Assembly (NCBI GenBank): GCA_964385045.1 | Contig: CAYLNM010000195.1 | Coordinates: forward strand, 1 to 7,210 | Length of the DNA: 7,210 nt | Direction: 5' to 3' | Source of the DNA: CAYLNM01 sp964385045 | GTDB lineage: Bacteria; Planctomycetota; Phycisphaerae; Phycisphaerales; SM1A02 | Shown here: one piece after another, positions 1-5,765 of the stretch | Layout: every line of letters starts with the position of its first letter | Numbering within the stretch: position 1 is the stretch's first letter | The notes under the pieces: generated by a model | Database searches by the model: none | Told to the model about the DNA's origin: nothing | The model's input: only the letters and a program-made list of their open reading frames with translations | Made by a program: the position numbers and the translations under genes

Positions 1-360
1 GAAGAAGTAGCGGAAGTCAAGCTCGACGTTCTGGTAGGCGTTGGGGAGCTGCTCCTGGGGGAGGGCGATGTTGAGGCCGACGCTCGTGCCGCCGGCCTCG
101 ATGGCGCCCTTGTTGGCGGCCTCCATGATGCCGGGCCCGCCGCCCGTGATGACGGCGAAGTCCTTGTCGACGAGCTTTCGGCTGCACTCCTCGGCGAGGG
201 CGTAGTAGGGGTTGTCGGGGGTGGTGCGGGCCGATCCGAAGACGCTCACGCAATTTCCGAGGCGGGTCATCGTCTCGAAGGACTCGACGAACTCCGCCAT
301 GATGCGAAAGATCCGCCAGGACTCCTGCTGCAGCAGCTCCTTGTGCGAGATGTTGGACAC
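1..360 (-). CDS. LOG-family (TIGR00730) Rossmann-fold nucleotide-binding protein, 3'-truncated by window edge
   Basis: The frame is open from a GTG at 360 down to position 1, giving the first 120 residues. Residues 8-34 (ELLQQESWRIF...FVESFE) resemble the N-terminal helix seen in the longer TIGR00730/LOG-like proteins. Next come the first Rossmann strand (VSVFGSAR, 38-45) and the family motif GGGPGIMEAANKGA at 73-86. The window ends at a DFRYFF stretch, before the expected PGGxGTxxE catalytic/nucleotide motif, so an intact active site cannot be confirmed. Characterised LOG enzymes release the free base from (cytokinin) nucleoside 5'-monophosphates. Many bacterial members have no proven substrate, so the role here is open. 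GTG is preferred as start because AAGGAG lies 6 nt upstream and homology begins soon after; no nearby in-frame ATG fits. The gene is divergent from folC, and no signal peptide or membrane segment is seen, so it is probably cytoplasmic. Confidence 0.88.
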   Translation of the reverse strand, partial: MSNISHKELLQQESWRIFRIMAEFVESFETMTRLGNCVSVFGSARTTPDNPYYALAEECSRKLVDKDFAVITGGGPGIMEAANKGAIEAGGTSVGLNIALPQEQLPNAYQNVELDFRYFF

Positions 361-366
361 GTGGTG

Positions 367-372
367 CTCCTT
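367..372 (-). promoter_or_regulatory. Shine-Dalgarno site AAGGAG for the LOG-family gene
   Basis: Read on the minus strand, AAGGAG sits 6 nt before the GTG at 360. It supports this non-ATG start over the internal ATG at residue 21, which would remove the conserved N-terminal helix. Confidence 0.7.
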
Positions 373-477
373 CCGTTGCGGCGCGTTGGCCCGCGAGCGG
401 TTCCTGGTGCGGGGCGCCGGTCCCACCTCCGCGATCCGCCATGATGGCCGGAATGGCGTATTCGACCGTAACTCCAT

Positions 478-511
478 GATTCAAGTCGGCTTAGAACAGC
501 CAAATTGAATC
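478..511. repeat. 34-bp imperfect palindrome between the divergent genes (candidate operator)
   Basis: The outer arms GATTCAA (478-484) and TTGAATC (505-511) are perfect reverse complements. The inner arms GGCT (488-491) and AGCC (498-501) share the same centre at 494.5. Counting pairs outward from the 6-nt centre, 12 of 14 match. The right outer arm contains the folC -35 hexamer. By symmetry the left arm puts an identical TTGAAT on the minus strand (484-479), facing the LOG gene. This suggests a binding site for a dimeric regulator or a shared divergent promoter core; the regulator is unknown. Confidence 0.55.
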
Positions 512-533
512 GACAAGCCCCCCATCGTATACT
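505..533 (+). promoter_or_regulatory. Sigma70-type promoter of folC
   Basis: TTGAAT (505-510; 4 of 6 to TTGACA) and TATACT (528-533; 5 of 6 to TATAAT) are separated by exactly 17 bp. A start about 7 nt after the -10 box would fall near 540, only a few bases before the folC ATG at 544. The resulting mRNA would have essentially no leader and would lose the weak AGG at 536-538. The -35 lies inside the palindrome at 478-511, so binding there would be expected to affect initiation. Confidence 0.7.
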
Positions 534-543
534 GCAGGCTCCC

Positions 544-1962
544 ATGGCCAAAACAACCCCTTCCTCGCGACGTCGGCGGTCTCGCGACGCGGCGGCCCAG
601 TCGCCCGCCGAGATCACCAATTATTCGGCGGCGATCCGGTATCTCCGTGATCGCGTCGATCTTGAACGCATGCGTGTTGTTCGATTCGACAACGACGCGT
701 TCAAGCTCGATCGCATGCGCGCCCTCATGCAGGCTCTCGGCGACCCTCAGAACGAGGTCCCGCTGGTTCACATCGGCGGGACGGTGGGCAAAGGTTCGAC
801 CGTCGCGATGGTGGCATCCATGCTCACCGGCTGCGGCTATGCGGTCGGCAAGTACACCAGCCCGCATCTGGTCGATGTGCGGGAGCGCATCGACATCAAC
901 GGCCAGCCGATCGGCAAGCCCGATTTCGCCGAGCTGATGCGGGAGGTGGCGGAGGCGGCCGCCTCCATCGATCTCGAGCCCACCTTCTTCGAGGCGATGA
1001 CGGCGATGGCCTTCAAGCACTTCGCCGACCAGGCGGTGGACATCGCCGTGGTCGAGGTCGGGCTCGGCGGGCGGCTGGACTCCACCAACGTCATCACGCC
1101 GGAAGTCACCGTGATCACCCGGATCGACTACGACCACACGCATCTGCTCGGGCGGACGCTGGAGAAGATCGCCACGGAGAAGGCTGGTCTCATCAAGCGG
1201 GGGATTCCCGTCGTCACGTGCGAGCAGGAGCGGGCGGTTGACACGCTCCTGCGGGAGAAGGCGGAGGAGATGGGCGCCCCGATCACGGTGCTCAACAAGG
1301 AGATCGACTTCTCCTGCCGGTTCAGCGCGAGCGGCGAGTTGGGACCGTCGAGCCACGTTTGCGTCGCCACGCCGCATAACCACTTCATGCATCTGCCGGT
1401 GCCGTTGCCGGGCGAGCACCAGGCGATCAACTGCGGCCTGGCCCTGGCGGTGATCGATGCGCTCAAGCAGGGCGGCATGAACTGCGACGAGGTATCGATG
1501 CTGGAAGGCCTGGGCAGAACGAAGCTGCCGGGCCGGATGGAGATGCTCTGGGAGCAGCCGCGGATCCTCGTCGACGGGGCCCACAACCCGGCGTCGCTGT
1601 CGGCCCTCATGCGGTGCGTCGGGGCGCATGCGCCCTACGACTCGATGGTGTGCATCTTCGGCTGCTGCGACGACAAGGACATCCCCAACATGCTGAAGGC
1701 GACCGCTCTGGGCGCGGACAAGCTGATCTTCACCCGGGCGAAGGGCCAACCGAGGGCGGTCGATCCCGACGAGCTGCAGCGGGCGTTCACGGAGGTGAGC
1801 GGGAAGATGTGCCAGGTCTCGCGATCGCTTCCCGAGGCCCTGGAGGTGGCGGCCCGGGCCGTGGGACGGGACGACCTGGTGTGCGTCACGGGAAGCTTCT
1901 ACCTGGTGGGCGAGGCGAAGAAGCACCTCACGGAGCTGGAGCGGAAGCGTCAGCCGCAGTGA
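544..1962 (+). CDS. folC: Bifunctional folylpolyglutamate synthase / dihydrofolate synthase
   Basis: The product is a cytoplasmic Mur-ligase-family enzyme of 472 residues, slightly longer than a typical bacterial FolC of about 420-450. It adds glutamate to dihydropteroate and/or tetrahydrofolates using ATP. Residues 1-25 are a basic, Arg-rich extension; FolC-like sequence starts at about 26 (NYSAAIRYL). The P-loop is GGTVGKGST (78-86), followed by YTSPHL, EVGLGGRLDSTNV (171-183) and DHTHLLG. EKAGLIK follows, with K213 as the lysine that is carbamylated in characterised enzymes. The C-terminal domain carries DGAHNP (344-349) and GCCDDKDI. The P-loop has Val81 where Asn or Lys is usual. ATG 544 is preferred to the in-frame TTG at 505, because that codon is part of the -35 box. 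Whether both synthase activities are present cannot be told from sequence. The gene stands alone, divergent from the LOG gene and 357 bp from the cco operon. Confidence 0.93.
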   Translation: MAKTTPSSRRRRSRDAAAQSPAEITNYSAAIRYLRDRVDLERMRVVRFDNDAFKLDRMRALMQALGDPQNEVPLVHIGGTVGKGSTVAMVASMLTGCGYAVGKYTSPHLVDVRERIDINGQPIGKPDFAELMREVAEAAASIDLEPTFFEAMTAMAFKHFADQAVDIAVVEVGLGGRLDSTNVITPEVTVITRIDYDHTHLLGRTLEKIATEKAGLIKRGIPVVTCEQERAVDTLLREKAEEMGAPITVLNKEIDFSCRFSASGELGPSSHVCVATPHNHFMHLPVPLPGEHQAINCGLALAVIDALKQGGMNCDEVSMLEGLGRTKLPGRMEMLWEQPRILVDGAHNPASLSALMRCVGAHAPYDSMVCIFGCCDDKDIPNMLKATALGADKLIFTRAKGQPRAVDPDELQRAFTEVSGKMCQVSRSLPEALEVAARAVGRDDLVCVTGSFYLVGEAKKHLTELERKRQPQ

Positions 1963-1967
1963 TCGCC

Positions 1968-1984
1968 GGCGTCGAGCCGACGCC
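1968..1984 (+). terminator. Short GC-rich hairpin just after folC; weak terminator candidate
   Basis: GGCGTC (1968-1973) and GACGCC (1979-1984) can form a 6-bp stem with a 5-nt loop, 5 bp past the folC stop codon. No T-run follows, so this is not a textbook intrinsic terminator. It may only stabilise the 3' end or have no role. Confidence 0.25.
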
Positions 1985-2181
1985 TCGATGGGATGGGGAG
2001 CGGCTTCCGGGTCGATGGAAGGGGCGACCGTTATCCGCGCGGTGAACGAATCGAAGGCGGAGGGGTGGCCGGGACGGATCCCATTGAGCTGCGAATCAGT
2101 ATCAATCGAAGCAAGGTGCGGTTTTGAACCCGTCGGATGAAGCCATTTTGAGTATGAACGCCTCTCAGCGACGGGAGGGGA

Positions 2182-2190
2182 TGCTACTAT
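2182..2190 (+). promoter_or_regulatory. Candidate extended -10 promoter for the cco operon
   Basis: TG-C-TACTAT matches the extended -10 pattern TGn followed by a hexamer that keeps T1, A2, A5 and T6 of TATAAT. No good -35 box lies 16-18 bp upstream, which is tolerated in extended -10 promoters. Transcription would start near 2197, giving a leader of about 123 nt that contains all three inverted repeats. This is inference from a short motif. Confidence 0.35.
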
Positions 2191-2207
2191 TCCAGGCGAA
2201 AGCTGAC

Positions 2208-2269
2208 CTATGGATTTCCATAGACCTTGATCTGACCGATTTATCGGCCAATCGCGTGGCGGGACCGCC
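2208..2269. repeat. Cluster of three short inverted repeats upstream of ccoNO
   Basis: CTATGGA-TT-TCCATAG (2208-2223), CCGAT-TT-ATCGG (2236-2247) and GGCGG-GA-CCGCC (2258-2269) are each perfect, with 2-nt centres. As RNA they would fold with tetraloops after the innermost pair opens. As DNA they could be operator sites; centre-to-centre spacings are 26 and 22 bp. They lie between the candidate promoter and the ccoNO ribosome binding site, so a regulatory role in oxidase expression is plausible but unproven. Confidence 0.5.
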
Positions 2270-2302
2270 CCAGGAGGCCGATCGTCAACAGGACAAGACG
2301 CC

Positions 2303-2308
2303 AAGGAG
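2303..2308 (+). promoter_or_regulatory. Shine-Dalgarno site AAGGAG for ccoNO
   Basis: AAGGAG precedes the ATG at 2320 by 11 nt, slightly long but workable. An in-frame GTG at 2308 overlaps this element and cannot use it, which decides for the ATG. Confidence 0.6.
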
Positions 2309-2319
2309 TGCTTCTCGCC

Positions 2320-4680
2320 ATGGCCGACGTGACGAGTTCCGCAGACGCTGTCTCCGCCTCGGGATCCCATCATGAGGGAGGCGGCGAGGGTCAGGTGGCG
2401 ATGGAGAAGTTCGTCTACGACGACGCCATCGTCCGCAAGTTCACCTTCGCGACGATCATCTGGGGCGTGATCGGCATGCTGGTGGGGGTGATCATCGCCC
2501 TCGAGCTCGTCGTGCCGACGCTGAACCTCGACCTGCCGTACGTGACGTTCGGCCGGCTCCGTCCGCTGCACACGAACGCGGTGATCTTCGCCTTCGCGGG
2601 CAATGCGATCTTCGCCGCCGTCTACTACTCGACGCAGCGGTTGCTGAAGGCGCGGATGTTCAGCGACTTCCTGAGCAAGCTGCACTTCTGGGGGTGGCAG
2701 CTGATCATCGTGGGCGCGGCCGTCACGCTGCCGCTGGGCATCACGCAGAGCAAGGAGTACGCGGAGCTCGAGTGGTGGCTGGACATCGCGGTGGTGCTGA
2801 TTTGGGTCGCCTTCGCCGTGAACTTCTTCGGGACGATCGCGGTTCGGCGCGAGCGGCACCTGTACGTGGCGATCTGGTTCTACATCGCGACGATCATCGC
2901 GATCGCAATCCTGTACATCTTCAACAACCTCGCCTGGCCGCAGTCGTGGACGAACAGCTACCCGGTCTACGCCGGCGTGCAGGACGCGTTCATGCAGTGG
3001 TGGTACGGGCATAACGCGGTGGCCTTCTTCCTCACCACGCCGTTCCTGGGGCTGATGTACTACTTCCTGCCCAAGGCGGCGGGACGGCCGGTGTTCAGCT
3101 ACAAGCTGTCGATCCTGCACTTCTGGTCGCTGGTGTTCATCTACATCTGGGCCGGCCCGCACCACCTGCACTACACCGCCCTGCCGGCGTGGGCCTCGAC
3201 CCTCGGCATGCTGTTCTCGCTCATGCTCTGGATGCCGAGCTGGGGCGGCATGATCAACGGCCTGCTGACCCTCCGCGGCGCGTGGCACCGCGTGGCCGCC
3301 GATCCCGTGCTCAAGTTCCTCGTCGTCGGCGTGACGTTCTACGGCATGTCGACCTTCGAGGGCCCGATGCTGTCGATCAAGGCGGTCAACAGCCTCTCGC
3401 ACTACACCGACTGGACCATCGCCCACGTCCACTCCGGCGCGCTCGGCTGGAACGGCATGATGACCTTCGGCATGCTGTACTGGCTGATGCCGCGGCTCTT
3501 CCAGACGAAGCTCTGGTCGAAGGCGATGATGAGCGCCCACTTCTGGATCGCCACCATCGGCATCCTGCTCTACATCATCCCGATCTACGTGGCCGGCATC
3601 ACGCAGGGCCTCATGTGGCGGGCCTTCGACGACACCGGCGCCCTGGCCTATCCCGACTTCGTCGAGACGGTCATGCAGCTGATGCCGTTCTACTGGGCCC
3701 GCGTCGTCGGCGGCGTGCTGTTCCTCGGCGGCTCCGTCATGCTCGCCGTGAACATGTTCATGACGTGGCGCACCCGGCCGAAGACCTACGAGGTCCCGGT
3801 CCACCGCGCCGCTCCGCTCTCGCCCGACTACCAGGACGCCCCGCTGCCGGCGAGCCGGCTCGCCCACGCCAACGTCGCCCCGACCGCCCACAAGGTGGAC
3901 CGGTTCCTGCAGGCCCGCTGGCACCGCCGGTGGGAGCGCCTGCCGATGCGGTTCACCGTGTTCGTCTTCATCGCGGTCGCCGTCGCGTCGCTCTTCGAGA
4001 TCATCCCCACGTTCGCCCTGAAGTCGACCGTGGTGAAGATCGACACCGTGCAGCCGTACACGCCGCTGGAGCTCGTCGGCCGCGACATCTACGTCGGCGA
4101 GGGCTGCTACAACTGCCACTCGCAGATGATCCGTCCCATCCACGCGGAGACCGAGCGCTACGGCGACTTCTCCAAGGGCGGCGAGTTCGTCTACGACCAC
4201 CCGTTCCAGTGGGGCAGCCGCCGGATCGGTCCGGACCTGCACCGCGTGGGCGGCAAGTTCAGTCACACGTGGCACATCCGCCACATGATCGAGGCGGCGG
4301 CGATGACCCCCGACTCGATCATGCCGAACTACCCGCACCTGATCCGCAAGGAGCTCGACTGGGACATCGTGGACAAGCGCGTCCGGGCGATGACGCTCCT
4401 CGGCGTCCCGTACTCCGACGAGGAGGTCGCGAACGCCACCGAGCTCGCGCAGCAGCAGGCCCGCGACATGGTCCAGGAGATCCTCGAGACGGACGGCCCC
4501 GGCGCCATCCCGTACGAGGAGGGATGGCCGGCGCTCGAGAACACGCAGGTGATCGCCCTCGTGGCGTACCTGCAGCGACTCGGCACCGACATCTACCGCA
4601 CGCCCGAGCCGACCGAGGAGGAGGGCCCGGTCGTCGCCCTCGGCGCGGACGAGGAGGAGGGAGGTGACGGCGATGGCTGA
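2320..4680 (+). CDS. ccoNO: Fused cbb3-type cytochrome c oxidase subunits I and II (CcoN-CcoO)
   Basis: This 786-residue inner-membrane protein joins the catalytic subunit CcoN to the heme c subunit CcoO of the oxygen-reducing, proton-pumping cbb3 oxidase. All catalytic residues are present. His84 and His371 bind heme b, and His369 binds heme b3. His231, His281 and His282 bind CuB, and Tyr275 is the cross-linked tyrosine. Each lies exactly 24 positions later than its Pseudomonas stutzeri CcoN counterpart, as recalled, as does Glu347 in STFEGPM. A Ser/His/Gly-rich N-terminal stretch accounts for the offset. CcoN ends near residue 490. A polar linker of about 50 residues leads to one transmembrane helix (about 545-562) and the CcoO domain. 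This has CYNCH (Cys596, Cys599, His600), HPFQWGS and probable axial Met668 in SIMPNYP. The acidic C-terminal tail is rich in Glu, Gly and Asp. The fusion keeps a sensible topology: linker in the cytoplasm, heme c in the periplasm. Its 3' end overlaps ccoQ by 8 nt. Confidence 0.96.
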   Translation: MADVTSSADAVSASGSHHEGGGEGQVAMEKFVYDDAIVRKFTFATIIWGVIGMLVGVIIALELVVPTLNLDLPYVTFGRLRPLHTNAVIFAFAGNAIFAAVYYSTQRLLKARMFSDFLSKLHFWGWQLIIVGAAVTLPLGITQSKEYAELEWWLDIAVVLIWVAFAVNFFGTIAVRRERHLYVAIWFYIATIIAIAILYIFNNLAWPQSWTNSYPVYAGVQDAFMQWWYGHNAVAFFLTTPFLGLMYYFLPKAAGRPVFSYKLSILHFWSLVFIYIWAGPHHLHYTALPAWASTLGMLFSLMLWMPSWGGMINGLLTLRGAWHRVAADPVLKFLVVGVTFYGMSTFEGPMLSIKAVNSLSHYTDWTIAHVHSGALGWNGMMTFGMLYWLMPRLFQTKLWSKAMMSAHFWIATIGILLYIIPIYVAGITQGLMWRAFDDTGALAYPDFVETVMQLMPFYWARVVGGVLFLGGSVMLAVNMFMTWRTRPKTYEVPVHRAAPLSPDYQDAPLPASRLAHANVAPTAHKVDRFLQARWHRRWERLPMRFTVFVFIAVAVASLFEIIPTFALKSTVVKIDTVQPYTPLELVGRDIYVGEGCYNCHSQMIRPIHAETERYGDFSKGGEFVYDHPFQWGSRRIGPDLHRVGGKFSHTWHIRHMIEAAAMTPDSIMPNYPHLIRKELDWDIVDKRVRAMTLLGVPYSDEEVANATELAQQQARDMVQEILETDGPGAIPYEEGWPALENTQVIALVAYLQRLGTDIYRTPEPTEEEGPVVALGADEEEGGDGDG

Positions 4681-4927
4681 GCTGCCGACCCTGCTCCTCG
4701 CCGCCGCTCCCGGCGCCGAGGCCACGGAGGCGGCGGAGGCCGCCGAGTCCTCCGGCGGAGGCGTGCTCTTCGTCGAGGCCGGACTCCTGATCTTCTTCGC
4801 GGTGTTCGTGGTCATCGTCGTCTGGGCGCTGCTGGGGCGGAAGAACCGCTTCGAGCGCGAGGCCCGGATCCCGCTCTCCGACGAGCCCGTCACCCCGATC
4901 GACGACCCGAAGCGTGGAGGTGCCTGA
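4673..4927 (+). CDS. ccoQ: cbb3-type cytochrome oxidase small subunit CcoQ/FixQ
   Basis: This 84-residue protein has one transmembrane helix (about residues 34-54, AGLLIFF...VVWALLG). It is followed by RKNRFEREARIPLSDE, which matches the basic segment and 'A-x-hydrophobic-P-x-x-D/E' ending of FixQ-family proteins. CcoQ stabilises the oxidase complex, notably the association of CcoP, in the species studied. The usual length is about 50-65 residues; the excess here is an Ala/Glu-rich N-terminal stretch (residues 9-30) ahead of the helix. ATG 4673 is chosen because GGGAGG at 4659-4664 lies 8 nt upstream; an in-frame GTG at 4664 overlaps that site. The start overlaps the last 8 nt of ccoNO, and the ribosome binding site lies within the codons for the acidic ccoNO tail, so coupled translation is likely. 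Confidence 0.85.
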   Translation: MAELPTLLLAAAPGAEATEAAEAAESSGGGVLFVEAGLLIFFAVFVVIVVWALLGRKNRFEREARIPLSDEPVTPIDDPKRGGA

Positions 4928-4928
4928 G

Positions 4929-5615
4929 ATGGCCACGAACCGCGAACCCGACGTCTCGGCTCCGGTGGAGTCCGAGTACGACAAGCTGATGAACCACGAG
5001 TACGACGGCATCCGCGAGTACGACAACCCCCTGCCGTTCTGGTGGGTGTGGCTGTGGGCCGCGTCCGTCTTCTTCTCGATCGGCTACACCGCCTGGTACC
5101 ACCTGGGCAAGGGACCCTCGATCCACGACCAGTACGAGGTCGCGCGGGCCCGGCACACCGAGAAGCAGCTCGCCCGACTCGGCGACATCGCCCCGGACGA
5201 CGCCACGATCCTGCGCCTGATGAAGGACGAGGAGTTCATGGCCTCGACCGCCGGCGTCTTCCGCGGCAACTGCGCCCAGTGCCACGGCACCGAGGGCGGC
5301 GGCAACATCGGTCCCAACCTCGCGGACGACGCGTTCATCAACGTCGAACGCCCCGAGGACATCTACACCGTGATCGCCGACGGCATCGGCACCTCGATGC
5401 CGCCCTGGAAGCAGCGGATGAGCGAGCCGCAGATGATCCTGCTCTCGGCCTACGTCGCCTCGCTCCGCGGCACCGCGCCCAGCGTGGCGATCGAGCCCGA
5501 GGGCTCGGAGCTGCCCCCGTGGTCCGAGTTCGAGGTCCCCGGCGAGGAGTCCCCGCCCGCATCCGACCAGCAGGCCAGCAGCGGAGGCGGCTCGGGGTCC
5601 GCCTCGGCCGGCTGA
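4929..5615 (+). CDS. ccoP: cbb3-type cytochrome c oxidase subunit III (CcoP), single-heme form
   Basis: This 228-residue membrane-anchored c-type cytochrome passes electrons into the oxidase. The N-terminal FixP/CcoP signature NHEYDGIREYDNPLP spans residues 22-36, followed by one transmembrane helix (about 38-59) and a periplasmic cytochrome domain. It has one heme motif, CAQCH (Cys115, Cys118, His119), then GTEGGGNIGPNL and probable axial ligand Met157 in TSMPPW. Most described CcoP proteins are near 300 residues and carry two CxxCH motifs. Only one is here, and no second Cys pair exists anywhere in the protein. The last 40 or so residues are a low-complexity Pro/Ser/Gly/Glu tail. ATG 4929 has GGAGG (4916-4920) 8 nt upstream and begins 1 nt after the ccoQ stop, so the two are probably co-translated. 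The in-frame GTG at 4914 would overlap the Shine-Dalgarno site. Confidence 0.93.
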   Translation: MATNREPDVSAPVESEYDKLMNHEYDGIREYDNPLPFWWVWLWAASVFFSIGYTAWYHLGKGPSIHDQYEVARARHTEKQLARLGDIAPDDATILRLMKDEEFMASTAGVFRGNCAQCHGTEGGGNIGPNLADDAFINVERPEDIYTVIADGIGTSMPPWKQRMSEPQMILLSAYVASLRGTAPSVAIEPEGSELPPWSEFEVPGEESPPASDQQASSGGGSGSASAG

Positions 5616-5765
5616 CCGACGGCACCTCCGGACCGGGGGGTCGGCTCGCGGCGCCACCGCGACCGGCCCTCCGGGCCTCGGGCCCCGGCCCCCGGCCGCC
5701 GCCCCGGACACGCCGACATTCCGTGATTCGACCTCCGACGTGACACTGCAGCAGGGTGGAGACCG
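5616..5765 (+). other. Very GC-rich spacer between ccoP and ccoG with small inverted repeats
   Basis: This 150-bp gap contains CCGAC (5616-5620) pairing with GTCGG (5640-5644). It also contains GGCCC-TCC-GGGCC (5665-5677), followed by a long run of C/G-only blocks to about 5706. No T-run follows the hairpins, so I do not call an intrinsic terminator. They may attenuate transcription or protect the upstream mRNA. No good sigma70 promoter is visible. GGAG (5758-5761) lies 4 nt before the ccoG ATG, which is a little close. Confidence 0.45.

Larger units (their letters stand above)
1963..2319 (+). other. Intergenic region between folC and ccoNO
   Basis: This 357-bp stretch has no convincing coding region. 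Positions 2101-2220 are about 51% GC by hand count, clearly below the flanking genes. AATCGAAG occurs twice (2049-2056 and 2104-2111). The region contains a weak hairpin after folC, an extended -10 candidate at 2182-2190 and three inverted repeats between 2208 and 2269. A perfect AGGAGG at 2272-2277 has no start codon after it. I see no full FNR/ANR-type box (TTGAT-N4-ATCAA), which often controls cbb3 operons elsewhere. Only half-sites occur: TTGAT at 2227-2231 and ATCAA at 2101-2105. Confidence 0.75.

Noticed and set aside
2227..2240. Possible FNR/ANR box upstream of ccoNO
   Set aside because: Only the left half (TTGAT) matches. The right half reads CCGAT instead of ATCAA, so it does not meet the consensus.
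2181..2375. Small plus-strand frame starting ATG at 2181 (64 residues), overlapping the ccoNO start
   Set aside because: The purine-rich GGGAGGGG directly abuts the ATG, leaving no proper spacing. The early codons (CTA, CTA, CTA, ATA, TTA) are unlike the neighbours, and it runs into ccoNO in the wrong frame. A regulatory upstream frame cannot be excluded but is not supported.
3189..4667. Plus-strand frame of 492 codons inside ccoNO
   Set aside because: It is an Arg/Pro/His-rich shadow frame of the ccoNO gene, whose own frame carries every expected heme and copper ligand.
481..4893. Open reading frame of 1470 codons on the minus strand, antisense to folC and most of ccoNO
   Set aside because: Its codons align exactly with the sense codons, so a stop would need a TTA, CTA or TCA codon in the sense genes. 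GC-rich genomes avoid these. The translated product is an Arg/His/Asp/Val-rich low-complexity sequence with no recognisable domain, and both sense genes are clear.
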